From Prevotella sp. (GTDB lineage Bacteria; Bacteroidota; Bacteroidia; Bacteroidales; Bacteroidaceae): 18,843 nucleotides of DNA. This document shows, one piece after another, positions 9,090 to 17,951 of this stretch (within the stretch, counting starts at the first letter, position 1; each line of letters starts with the position of its first letter). The stretch is from NCBI GenBank assembly GCA_017424205.1, contig JAFPAS010000007.1, positions 1 through 18,843 of the forward strand. Reading direction: 5' to 3'. The notes under the pieces are model-generated. The model did no database searches, had not been told where the DNA came from, and saw only the letters and a list, made by a program, of their open reading frames with translations. The position numbers and the translations under genes are program-made.

Positions 9090-11120
9090 TTATTTTTTAT
9101 AGTTCTTCAGTCCGGTATTGAGGAATTCAATATATTTCTCAATATCCTCATCATAGCTATACGCGCTGTTGAGAGGTTGTCCGTTATTATCGAGCAACAC
9201 ATAGAAAGGCTGTGTATTGCTTCCAAACTTCGTACGCTGGAAGTAACTCCACTTATCACCAATAGTGCGCAATTTTCTCGGCTGACCATTCTCCACAACT
9301 TCTATTGGTTCTGCTAACGGAGTCTTGTCGTCAACAAAGAGTTGTATTAGAACATAGTCGTCTGTTATAATGCTCTTTACACTCTCGTCTGTCCAAACCG
9401 CAGCCTCCATCTTACGACAGTTTACGCATCCGAATCCGGTAAAATCAATCATAACAGGCTTTCCTGCTGCTTCTGCCATCTGCATGCCCAATTCGTAATC
9501 CATTGCTTTTGGTTCAATATGCTCCGCCTTGGCAAGGTTGAAATCCTGCGTATTCATAGGTGGCGCAAAAGCCGATACTGCCTTACATGGTGCTCCCCAA
9601 AGTCCAGGAACCATATACATAGCAAAAGCAAAAGAACAGAGTGCAAGGAAGAACTTTGGTACAGATGTGCGTGTGTTGATAATTTTCTCACCCATTTCAT
9701 CCCACTCATCTTCGTCATGCGGGAATCTTATCCAACCCACAAGATAGCATCCGAGCATAGCAAAAAGCACAATCCAAAGAGCAAGGAATGTCTCGCGATC
9801 AAGTATACCCCATCCGTAAGCCAAGTCTGCCACACTGAGGAACTTCAACGCAAACGCCAGTTCGATGAATCCAAGTGTAACCTTCACATTATTCATCCAA
9901 TTTCCAGACTTAGGTGCAGATTTGAGCCAAGTTGGGAAAATAGCGAAGAGTGTAAACGGTAATGCCAATGCCAGTGCAAATCCAAACATACCGACAGCAG
10001 GACCAACTATATTTCCAGAAGTGCCCATCTCTACAAGCAGGAAGCCAATAATAGGACCTGTACAAGAGAAGCTTACAAGTGCGAGTGTAAATGCCATGAG
10101 GAAAATACTCAGCAAGCCTGTTGTTGATGAGGCTTTATTGTCTACAGCACTAGTCCATTTCTCTGGAAGCGTAATCTCAAAGCCACCGAGGAATGATGCA
10201 CCAAAGACTACCAGCAGCAAAAAGAAAAATATATTGAATACTGCATTTGTTGACAAGGCATTGAGTGCAGATGCACCAAAAAGAAGTGTTACGGCAAGGC
10301 CAAGTACAAGATAAATTACGATTATCGACAATCCATAGGTTATTGCATCACGGATACCTTTCTTCTTATCATCTTTCGCACGCTTAAGGAAAAAGCTTAC
10401 TGTCATCGGAATAATAGGCCACACACATGGTGTAAGCAGGGCAATAAACCCACCTAACATGCCAAGAATAAAGATGCGCCACAGAGAAAAGTCTGCATCT
10501 TCTTCTGCCGAACCGAAACTGTTAAGTTGTTCTATTACAGGTGTCCACAATCCGTTCTCCGAAGCAGCAGAAGACGAAGCGCCAGCAATAGTATCTGCAA
10601 CAACAGAATCAACAGCTGCGACTGGTTCGTCGACAACCTGCTCCTCTACCTTCTGTTCTTCTTTTGCAGCAACAGGAGTTTCTACACCTTTACCTGAGAA
10701 CTTAAAATCAACAGCAGTAGGAGGCATACAACTATTGTCATCACATGCGCCATACTCCAAATAACCTTCCACGTTATATGTTTTACCTGTGATCTTGAGT
10801 TTCTGCGAGAATGTAACAGAGTGCTCAAAAAAAGACACTTCTGCCTCAAACATGCTCTCAAATTTCTTTATAGGAGCTTTATTGGCAACAAGACCACCTA
10901 CCTTCTCAAGTCCTTCAAGTTTTTCCGCGTTAAAGGTTGCAGGGGTAGGCCCATTTGCCTCATTAGGCGCATAAACATGCCAACCGTCATCAATCGTGCC
11001 AGCAAACGAAATAGTAATTTCATCTGGGGCTGTCTGTTTCAAACTCGGAACGAATGTGATCTGAGCATTCGCTACAATTACCGCAATAAGCGAAATAATC
11101 GTCAGTAATGTCTTTTTCAT
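9090..11120 (-). CDS. dsbD: Thiol:disulfide interchange protein DsbD
   Basis: 676-residue inner-membrane protein that carries electrons from cytosolic thioredoxin to periplasmic reductases. After a signal peptide (about 1-19) comes the immunoglobulin-like N-terminal domain with its redox pair GACDDNSC (Cys126, Cys131). A Glu/Ala/Val-rich linker (about 150-190) follows. The membrane domain of about eight helices has the reactive cysteines in TPCVWPIIP (Cys232) and SFSCTGPIIG (Cys353). The C-terminal thioredoxin-like domain starts near 540 and has GFGCVNCRK (Cys565, Cys568). All six cysteines needed for the known disulfide relay are present, so the protein should work. The N-terminal pair is spaced C-x4-C rather than C-x5-C as in E. 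coli; I recall this as common in Bacteroidetes. A well-matched promoter lies at 11211-11242. It may head a transcript through the next two minus-strand genes. Confidence 0.95.
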   Translation of the reverse strand: MKKTLLTIISLIAVIVANAQITFVPSLKQTAPDEITISFAGTIDDGWHVYAPNEANGPTPATFNAEKLEGLEKVGGLVANKAPIKKFESMFEAEVSFFEHSVTFSQKLKITGKTYNVEGYLEYGACDDNSCMPPTAVDFKFSGKGVETPVAAKEEQKVEEQVVDEPVAAVDSVVADTIAGASSSAASENGLWTPVIEQLNSFGSAEEDADFSLWRIFILGMLGGFIALLTPCVWPIIPMTVSFFLKRAKDDKKKGIRDAITYGLSIIVIYLVLGLAVTLLFGASALNALSTNAVFNIFFFLLLVVFGASFLGGFEITLPEKWTSAVDNKASSTTGLLSIFLMAFTLALVSFSCTGPIIGFLLVEMGTSGNIVGPAVGMFGFALALALPFTLFAIFPTWLKSAPKSGNWMNNVKVTLGFIELAFALKFLSVADLAYGWGILDRETFLALWIVLFAMLGCYLVGWIRFPHDEDEWDEMGEKIINTRTSVPKFFLALCSFAFAMYMVPGLWGAPCKAVSAFAPPMNTQDFNLAKAEHIEPKAMDYELGMQMAEAAGKPVMIDFTGFGCVNCRKMEAAVWTDESVKSIITDDYVLIQLFVDDKTPLAEPIEVVENGQPRKLRTIGDKWSYFQRTKFGSNTQPFYVLLDNNGQPLNSAYSYDEDIEKYIEFLNTGLKNYKK

Positions 11121-11210
11121 GTCTCTGATTTGCTTTGATTATGCCGAAAGAATTGTAGCATTCGCAACACTATACGGCATGTATATTTTCTGTATTTTAA
11201 TTCCAACTTA

Positions 11211-11242
11211 CAAAATTACACATTGCGCGCGTAAAAGACAAA
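11211..11242 (-). promoter_or_regulatory. Bacteroidetes-type promoter for dsbD
   Basis: On the minus strand TTTG (11239-11242) is followed after 20 bases by TAATTTTG (11211-11218). This is the same spacing and same -7 octamer as the pectate lyase promoter. It predicts a leader of roughly 85 nucleotides before the dsbD ATG at 11120. Confidence 0.6.
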
Positions 11243-11919
11243 CAAATTAGAATAAATTAACGCAAAAACTTAAATTCCACTCATCACTTGGAAAAAGCAG
11301 GACCACACCAAGAGTAATGGATAAATAGTAAAAAACAGAACAAAACCAATGTTAAAATAGTACAAGACATATTAATTCAACACTACAAATGATACTTTTT
11401 GCACAACAATATTTAGCATTCTCTTATTGCCCCATAAAAAAACGAAGACTTCCGTCTAGCCAACGTTTCTTTCATCTTGCAAGCAAGAAAACATAAAAAC
11501 ACAACATCAAAGATCGCTTTTATCAAAACGATAATTACCAGTTCCGTTCCATTAAAATGCAGGAAAGAGCATATTTACTAAAAACTTCACATTGCTGACA
11601 AATAGAATAAAGAATTACATACCAATAGTTTACGCAGAGAAACATATCTCTTTTACAAAAGGTTTTTATTAATCATAGTTTCTCCTACTCCACTCCGATG
11701 TTAAGAAAGTATCAGCGAGCCGTCTTTTATCTAGAATATGGTACTTTCCATTCAGGAACATCCAAATTAACCGAAAAACAAGACCAAACGACACAAAACA
11801 TCCATAAAAAAACAGAAAAATAACTACTCGTAACGTTATTAGAACTTAAAAAATGCATTTTAATTCTATAAATTCGATAATAAAAGATGTGAAAAGCATA
11901 GTTTTTAAATATTTCTGAG

Positions 11920-11927
11920 TAATTTTG
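11920..11927 (+). promoter_or_regulatory. Probable -7 element for the DUF6242-porG-uppS-bamA-ompH cluster
   Basis: TAATTTTG fits the Bacteroidetes TAnnTTTG element, and the start codon of the first plus-strand gene lies about 85 bases downstream, like the leaders of dsbD and the lyase. The upstream TTTG is missing at the expected spacing; only a T-run (11902-11906) is nearby. No equally good match was seen in the later gaps of the cluster. Confidence 0.4.
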
Positions 11928-12013
11928 CAACGATTTATGTATAATGCGCAACAACTCTACGCAAACACGTAATATAGAAAACAATTTAAGACTACAAAAA
12001 GATTTGAATCTCA

Positions 12014-13396
12014 ATGAATAGAAAAAACATCATAGCCATCATACCATTGGTGCTGATTGCACTGTTATCCTCATGTATCAATGACGATTCTACGGAGGTA
12101 GAATATTATAACGATGCAGCGATAACATCATTTACTTTAGACAAAGTCGATCGAACCATTTATACTAAAAATTCCAAAGGAAAAGACACCGTATACGTAT
12201 CAAGTTTATCATGCGGTGGATATACATTCTCTATCGACCAGAATAGCGGAAGAATCTTTAATCTTGATTCGCTACCAACAAATATGCACATAAATAAGTG
12301 CTTGGTTAAAATATACACCAAAAATTCTGGCTACATATACATCAAAAACCTGAACAATGACTCTTTGAAAGCAGTATTGGAGACTGACTCAATAGACTTC
12401 TCTGTACCAAGAACTCTACGCTGCTATGCTAACAACGGTGCTTGGTATCGAGATTATGTTGTAGACGTAAGAGTACACAAAGAGGCAGAAGACTCTGTAT
12501 ACTGGAAACAGAAGTCCGACAATGCTGACATCGCAAAGCTGAAGCAGATGAAAGCAATACACTTCAACGGAAAAGTGCTTGCATACGGAGAAGACAACGG
12601 AACATACAAAGTTTTTGCAACAGAAAACACAGACGGTAACTCTTGGAAGCAATTAAGCCTGCCAGAAACATCATATTTATCTATGACATCTGACGGTAAT
12701 CTGCTGTATGCATTGTCCGCTGATGCGAAACTCTATGGCAGCATCGACACCGAACAATGGACAGAAATATCTCAAAACACACAATTGAAGACTCTCGTTG
12801 CCGCTTCACGCACGGAAATATACGCCATGAGCACAGACGGAAAGATAATGAAATCATCTGACCAGGGCGCAACATGGACAGAAGACAATCTTGACAGTGA
12901 TGCAGGCATGTTGCCAGAAAAAGATTTTAATGGCATTACAACTGCATCTCTCACAAATAGCGATATCGACAAAGTCGTATTAATAGGAAACCGCAACGAC
13001 ACCAACAATCCTACAAGCGTAGTATGGTCTAAAGTTGTAGATACCACTATGCCATCAAAAACACAGTCATGGATGTATCAAGAGTACAGTGAAGGAAATA
13101 GACATCAAGCACCAGCTCTTGAAAGCCTATGCGTCACAACATACAACAAAGGCTTAATCATGATTGGCGGAGACGGACTCGGCACAGTCCGTGCACAAGC
13201 ATTTGACAGAATTCTTTTCTCATACGATAATGGTCAGAACTGGTGGAGCGATGACAGATTTTATCTGCCACAGAACATGAAGAGTAGCAAAACTTCATTC
13301 GCACTTGTTTCTGACTCAAACAACTATCTGTGGTTGTTATGTGGCGAGACTGGTCAGGTATGGAAAGGACACCTGAGCCAATTAACCTGGCAGTAA
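12014..13396 (+). CDS. DUF6242-like lipoprotein with Asp-box (beta-propeller) repeats
   Basis: 460 residues. The N-terminus is a lipoprotein signal ending in LLSSC, with Cys21 as the lipidated residue. INDDS follows, an acidic patch resembling Bacteroidetes surface-export signals. Residues about 35-160 look like a beta-rich domain with little charge pattern. The rest has repeats of beta-propeller type with Asp-box motifs, SSDQGATW and FSYDNGQNW, and similar SxDxxxW turns such as GSIDTEQW. It ends in LWLLCGETGQVWKGHLSQL, a last propeller blade. I assign it to DUF6242 from memory of gene order and style; no search was run. It sits just before a PorG-family gene, where P. gingivalis has the lipoprotein gene PG0188, so a structural role next to the PorG barrel is a reasonable guess. 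Enzyme activity is not indicated; Asp-boxes also occur in sialidases, but no sialidase active-site pattern was seen. Confidence 0.8.
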   Translation: MNRKNIIAIIPLVLIALLSSCINDDSTEVEYYNDAAITSFTLDKVDRTIYTKNSKGKDTVYVSSLSCGGYTFSIDQNSGRIFNLDSLPTNMHINKCLVKIYTKNSGYIYIKNLNNDSLKAVLETDSIDFSVPRTLRCYANNGAWYRDYVVDVRVHKEAEDSVYWKQKSDNADIAKLKQMKAIHFNGKVLAYGEDNGTYKVFATENTDGNSWKQLSLPETSYLSMTSDGNLLYALSADAKLYGSIDTEQWTEISQNTQLKTLVAASRTEIYAMSTDGKIMKSSDQGATWTEDNLDSDAGMLPEKDFNGITTASLTNSDIDKVVLIGNRNDTNNPTSVVWSKVVDTTMPSKTQSWMYQEYSEGNRHQAPALESLCVTTYNKGLIMIGGDGLGTVRAQAFDRILFSYDNGQNWWSDDRFYLPQNMKSSKTSFALVSDSNNYLWLLCGETGQVWKGHLSQLTWQ

Positions 13397-13593
13397 GAAT
13401 AAATTCAGCAGAAGCATACGATAAAACGCAGAACAACGACATTCTGCTGATAGGCTTACAATAAATCAAATATGCAAGCCTGAAATGCAGCAGCCATAAG
13501 CAACAAGGAAGATAAAAAGCCATATATGAGAGTAAGTTCTTATAAGGCATTATGGTAACATATATATATTAAGGTAGAAAACTGAACCATAAA

Positions 13594-14277
13594 ATGATAC
13601 GCCATCTGCTCACAACCATACTCGCTATTATAGGCATTAACGCCGCAATAGCGCAAAGCGAACCGACCTACAGGCGAGAGGTAGGAGCAGGAATAGGCAT
13701 GACAAACTATTTAGGCGATTTCAACGGAGCATTGACTAAAGGCATGCAACCGCAGGCGAGTATCATATACAGACGTGTTTTCACTCCATATTCAGCCTTG
13801 AAGTTTGATTTAGCCTATGCACAGATTAAGGGTGCAAGTAGCGAGACTGACTCATACTATCCAGCATACGAAATGCAGGAATATGCTTTCAAGCATAATC
13901 TCTTCGATTTCAATATTGCATACGAATACAACTTCTGGCCATACGGTACAGGAGCTGACTATCGAGGAGCTGTCAGACTTACGCCTTACATACTGATTGG
14001 ACTTGGAGCAACAATGGCCACAGGAGGAGAAAAAAATGCCTTCATAGCAAATATGCCGATAGGCTTAGGAATAAAATACAAAATTGCCCAAAGAATAAAT
14101 CTTGGCATTGAATGGGCCTTCCATGCTACACTAAGTGACAAGATTGATGGAGCAGAAGACCCTTATGGCATCACAAGTTCCGGCATCTTCAAGAACACGG
14201 ATTGCTATTCAACACTCCGCGCAACAATAACATACAGTTTCTCAGCAAACTGTCCGGCATGTAATAAAGACCGTTAA
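13594..14277 (+). CDS. porG: PorG-family outer-membrane beta-barrel (DUF6089)
   Basis: 227 residues. A signal peptide (about 1-20, ending AAIAQ) is followed by [18 protein letters not shown], the opening strand typical of DUF6089/PorG proteins. Alternating hydrophobic strands and Gly/aromatic-rich turns to about residue 217 fit a small eight-stranded outer-membrane barrel. The tail [10 protein letters not shown] carries a Cys-x-x-Cys pair (220, 223), with a third cysteine at 204. In P. gingivalis PorG contacts the PorK/PorN ring of the type IX secretion system. Many gut Bacteroidales keep a homologue at this locus without that system, so function here is uncertain. The gene lies 197 bases after the lipoprotein gene and 13 bases before uppS, so it is probably translated from the same message as uppS. 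The symbol is given by family and position, not by proven function. Confidence 0.8.
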   Translation: MIRHLLTTILAIIGINAAIAQSEPTYRREVGAGIGMTNYLGDFNGALTKGMQPQASIIYRRVFTPYSALKFDLAYAQIKGASSETDSYYPAYEMQEYAFKHNLFDFNIAYEYNFWPYGTGADYRGAVRLTPYILIGLGATMATGGEKNAFIANMPIGLGIKYKIAQRINLGIEWAFHATLSDKIDGAEDPYGITSSGIFKNTDCYSTLRATITYSFSANCPACNKDR

Positions 14278-14290
14278 TCACATCTCGAAC

Positions 14291-15019
14291 ATGGATAAAA
14301 ACAACATACCACAGCATATTGCCATAATAATGGACGGCAACGGCCGATGGGCTACCGCTAAGGGTAAGCCTCGTTCGTACGGACATCAAGCAGGTGTAGA
14401 GACCGTAACACGCATCGCAACAGACTGCGCACAGATTGGAGTAAAATATCTAACTCTATATGCGTTCTCTACAGAAAACTGGAACCGCCCGATAGATGAG
14501 GTATCTGCACTCATGGGACTGGTACTGACGGCGCTTGAGGAAGAGATTTTCATGCGCAACGATATACGTTTCAGAGTTATAGGCGATCGTTCAAGACTTC
14601 CAAAAGATGTAAACAAGAAATTAGCTGATGTTGAAGAACGAACTGCGGCAAATAAGACAATGACACTAATTGCAGCGCTCAGCTACTCAAGCAAATGGGA
14701 AATCACAGACGCAGTGAAGCAAATAGCTCAGAAAGTAAATGCAGGTGAGCTGGCAGCAGAAGACATTTCAGACCGCACAATAGACGAACATCTGCAGACA
14801 GCAGGCATCCCTGACCCTGATCTACTTATACGTACAGGCGGAGAGCAGCGTATTTCGAACTACCTGCTATGGCAAATAGCATATTCTGAGTTATACTTCA
14901 CCAATATATACTGGCCTGACTTTAACGAAGAACATCTGCATCTGGCGATAGAAGATTATCAGAAACGTCAGCGCAGATACGGAAAGACAGAGGAGCAGAT
15001 AGAAAACGAAACAAAATAA
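14291..15019 (+). CDS. uppS: Undecaprenyl diphosphate synthase (di-trans,poly-cis-decaprenylcistransferase)
   Basis: 242 residues, normal for the family. It condenses eight isopentenyl diphosphates onto farnesyl diphosphate in cis to make the C55 carrier lipid for peptidoglycan and surface glycans. Motifs are [13 protein letters not shown] (9-21, catalytic Asp15 and the diphosphate-binding GNGR), [11 protein letters not shown] (57-67), [19 protein letters not shown] (177-195) and [13 protein letters not shown] (199-211, with the metal-binding Glu200). The usual NYGGR-E motif is replaced by SYSSKWE (131-137), a variant I recall in Bacteroidetes. The enzyme is cytosolic and membrane-associated. 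It starts 13 bases after porG and is followed by bamA after 86 bases, placing lipid-carrier supply in the same unit as outer-membrane assembly. Confidence 0.97.
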   Translation: MDKNNIPQHIAIIMDGNGRWATAKGKPRSYGHQAGVETVTRIATDCAQIGVKYLTLYAFSTENWNRPIDEVSALMGLVLTALEEEIFMRNDIRFRVIGDRSRLPKDVNKKLADVEERTAANKTMTLIAALSYSSKWEITDAVKQIAQKVNAGELAAEDISDRTIDEHLQTAGIPDPDLLIRTGGEQRISNYLLWQIAYSELYFTNIYWPDFNEEHLHLAIEDYQKRQRRYGKTEEQIENETK

Positions 15020-15105
15020 AAATAAACCTTCCATAAAGCCGAAAACACCTCTATAACCCCGAAAATACGGCAGATAAGGAAATAACGAAATACATTCTTA
15101 TATTA

Positions 15106-17730
15106 ATGACACTCTTAAAGAGAACATTACTACTATTGATGAGCACTATCCTATGCCATACTCAGATGATGGCACAGGACAAAATCGTCAACCCAGAAAT
15201 ATCATATGCAGGAAGCCAGAGAACGGTAACAATTGGCGGAATTGCAGTTAACGGTATCGAAGGATATGAAGACTACATGCTGCTAAGCATTGGCGGTCTG
15301 GCTGTTGGACAGGAAATAAAACTCCCTGGTCAGGAAATCACCGATGCTGTGAAAAGATACTGGCGCCACGGACTATTTTCTGACGTAAGCATTGCCGCAG
15401 ACTCTCTCGTTGGCTACAAGATTTATCTGCATATATATCTTAAGGCTTTGCCAAGAGTATCTGCTATCAACTATTTAGGAATAAAGAAATCTGAGAGAGA
15501 GGATATGGAGCAGAAGCTCGGCCTTCTCAAGGGCGCTCAGATTAATCCTAATATGATTGCACGTGCTCAAGTGTGGGCAAAGAAATACTTTGACGATAAA
15601 GGTTTCAAGAATGCTGAGATCAACATACGTCAGAGAACAGATGTTGCGGAGAAGAATAGCGTCATCATTGATGTAGACATTGACAAGAAAGAGAAGATGA
15701 AGGTACACAAGATTACCATCGTCGGAAATAACAATCTGCCTCTAAAGAAAATTAAGGGTACACTCTTTACAAAGGGTGCTCTATCTAAAACTAATGAGGC
15801 AGGCAAGCTCTACTCTTTCTTCAAAGCAAAGAAGTTCACACCAGAGAGATATAAAGAGGACAAGCAGAACCTTATAGAAAAATATAACGAATATGGTTTC
15901 CGAGACGCCACAATCTTGGAAGATAGTATCGTTCAATACGATGACAAGCATGTCGACGTATACATAAAAGTGGATGAAGGACAGAAATACTACATCCGCA
16001 ATATCAACTGGGTGGGCAATACTGTATACAACACCGACCAGCTTGCAGCCGTACTTGGCATGCGTAAGGGCGATGTATATAACCAGAAACTCATGTCAAA
16101 GCGTCTTCAGGAGGACGAGGATGCTGTAGGCAACATGTACTGGAACAACGGTTATCTGTTCTACACGCTGCAACCTACAGAAACAAACGTCATCGGTGAC
16201 TCTGTAGACATTGAGATGAGAATCCAAGAAGGACAGCAGGCACATATCAATCGCGTAAGAATCAATGGCAATGACCGTGTCTATGAAAAGGTTATCCGCC
16301 GAGAACTGCGCACCAAGCCTGGCGATTTGTTCTCGAAAGAAGCATTGATGCGTACAGCACGTGAACTTGGAAATATGGGGCATTTTGACCCAGAACAGCT
16401 TTCACCAGACGTAAGGCCAGACTATGAAAACGGTACCGTAGATGTCAACTGGAACCTTGTTTCAAAATCAAACGACCAGGTTGAACTCTCATTAGGCTGG
16501 GGACAGACTGGTATCATCGGACGTGTCGGCCTGAAACTGAACAACTTCTCGATGGCCAACCTCTTCAACAAGAACAAGGAACATAGAGGGCTTCTGCCAA
16601 TCGGCGATGGCGAAGTGCTGTCTATAGGCGCACAGACTAACGGTACATACTACCAGTCATACAACGCAAGCTACTCTACAGGCTGGTTTGGCGGCAAGCG
16701 TCCAGTACAGTTCAACGTTGGCGCCTACTTCTCACGCCAGACTGACGTATCGTCAACATACTATAACAGCAACTATATGAATAACTACTATAACTATATG
16801 TATGGTTATGGTAGCTACGGCGGATACTACAACAACTACGAGAACTACTATGACCCAGACAAGTACATTCAGTTGTTTGGTGCGAGTGTAGGATGGGGCA
16901 AGCGTCTGCGCTGGCCAGATGACTTCTTCCAGCTCTCAGCATCTGTGTCATTCACACGCTACATGCTGAGCAACTGGAGATACTTCCTTATCTCAACAGG
17001 TAACTGTAACAACCTGAACCTCAACATTGCCCTGACCCGTCATTCGTCAGACAATCCACTCTTCCCACGTAAGGGTTCAGAGTTTGAGCTCTCTCTTTCT
17101 ATTACCCCACCATGGTCAGCATTTGACGGAAAAGACTATTCTCGTCTTGCTAACAACCCACAGTCAGCTACATATCAGAAAGAGCAGCAGGAGAAATACC
17201 GCTGGATTGAATACCACAAGTGGAAGTTCAAGTCAAAGACATACACTGCTCTCACCAACGGTCAGAAGTGTCTTGTACTCATGACACGTGTCGAGATGGG
17301 TATTCTCGGTTCGTTCAACAAGCATAAGAAGTCACCTTTCGAAACATACTACATGGGTGGTGACGGTATGACAGGCTATTCTACATCATATGCAGAGGAG
17401 ACCATCGGTCTGCGCGGATATGAGAATGGTTCTCTTACCCCTAACGGAGCGGCTGGTTACGCCTACGATCGTTTTGCTGTAGAATTACGTTATCCACTTC
17501 TTCTCGGCAATACAACAATCTACGGTTTGGCATTTGCTGAAGGTGGTAATGCATGGACAGACCCAAAACACTTCAACCCATTCGACATGAAACGCTCTGC
17601 AGGTGCAGGTGTACGTATCTTCCTGCCAATGGTAGGACTTATGGGTATCGACTGGGCATACGGTTTCGACAAAGTGTACGGCCAGAGAGGTGGTTCACAA
17701 TTCCACTTCATTCTCGGTCAGGAATTCTAA
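15106..17730 (+). CDS. bamA: Outer membrane protein assembly factor BamA
   Basis: 874 residues. A signal peptide (1-24, ending MMAQ) is followed by about five POTRA domains (roughly 35-455), seen in repeated patterns such as ITIVGNNNLPLKKIKG and INWVGNTVYNTDQL. The 16-strand barrel follows. LRGY (769-772) is the family's conserved loop-6 (V/I/L)RG(F/Y) motif, and the protein ends in HFILGQEF with the C-terminal Phe expected of outer-membrane barrels. BamA inserts barrel proteins into the outer membrane. A stretch at 552-582 is very rich in Tyr (14 of 31), Asn (8) and Gly (4), probably a surface loop or extended hairpin of the barrel. Neighbours are uppS before and ompH genes after, the standard Bacteroidales arrangement, so the chaperones are made together with the insertase. 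Confidence 0.96.
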   Translation: MTLLKRTLLLLMSTILCHTQMMAQDKIVNPEISYAGSQRTVTIGGIAVNGIEGYEDYMLLSIGGLAVGQEIKLPGQEITDAVKRYWRHGLFSDVSIAADSLVGYKIYLHIYLKALPRVSAINYLGIKKSEREDMEQKLGLLKGAQINPNMIARAQVWAKKYFDDKGFKNAEINIRQRTDVAEKNSVIIDVDIDKKEKMKVHKITIVGNNNLPLKKIKGTLFTKGALSKTNEAGKLYSFFKAKKFTPERYKEDKQNLIEKYNEYGFRDATILEDSIVQYDDKHVDVYIKVDEGQKYYIRNINWVGNTVYNTDQLAAVLGMRKGDVYNQKLMSKRLQEDEDAVGNMYWNNGYLFYTLQPTETNVIGDSVDIEMRIQEGQQAHINRVRINGNDRVYEKVIRRELRTKPGDLFSKEALMRTARELGNMGHFDPEQLSPDVRPDYENGTVDVNWNLVSKSNDQVELSLGWGQTGIIGRVGLKLNNFSMANLFNKNKEHRGLLPIGDGEVLSIGAQTNGTYYQSYNASYSTGWFGGKRPVQFNVGAYFSRQTDVSSTYYNSNYMNNYYNYMYGYGSYGGYYNNYENYYDPDKYIQLFGASVGWGKRLRWPDDFFQLSASVSFTRYMLSNWRYFLISTGNCNNLNLNIALTRHSSDNPLFPRKGSEFELSLSITPPWSAFDGKDYSRLANNPQSATYQKEQQEKYRWIEYHKWKFKSKTYTALTNGQKCLVLMTRVEMGILGSFNKHKKSPFETYYMGGDGMTGYSTSYAEETIGLRGYENGSLTPNGAAGYAYDRFAVELRYPLLLGNTTIYGLAFAEGGNAWTDPKHFNPFDMKRSAGAGVRIFLPMVGLMGIDWAYGFDKVYGQRGGSQFHFILGQEF

Positions 17731-17951
17731 AGGACACATGTCTGCTGACATCAGATTATAGGCATACAACATAAATAATAATATGTTAAATGCCCATTGC
17801 AGAAAAATCCGAAAGCTGTCACATATCTATATCAGCACAGCAAGATACCGTCTGCCATTTGAGAGGCCAAGCTGCAACCCGCATAGCGGGCGCACAAAAT
17901 CATCATAGTGCAATTAAAAGTACACATACAAACAATCTAAAACTTAGAAAC

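Larger units (their letters stand above)
11121..12013. other. Divergent AT-rich intergenic region between dsbD and the envelope cluster
   Basis: About 890 bases separate two divergently transcribed clusters. The left edge holds the dsbD promoter and the right edge a -7 element for the lipoprotein gene. The middle (about 11260-11880) has no recognisable gene. A 35-codon plus-strand frame (11389-11496) and a 95-codon minus-strand frame (11727-12014) look like chance openings in AT-rich DNA. A small inverted repeat TCTTGC-AA-GCAAGA is at 11475-11488. No tRNA, repeat array or mobile-element end was seen. Confidence 0.6.

Noticed and set aside
11389..11496. 35-codon plus-strand frame in the divergent region
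   Set aside because: Too short, no promoter match and no family pattern; likely chance.
11727..12014. 95-codon minus-strand frame upstream of the lipoprotein gene
   Set aside because: Composition is Phe/Tyr/Ser/Cys-rich as expected from AT-rich DNA read in reverse, it covers the likely promoter of the plus-strand cluster, and no motif is recognisable.
17790..17951. 54-residue upstream extension of OmpH
   Set aside because: It would bury the signal peptide inside the protein; the start at 17952 gives a normal secreted chaperone.
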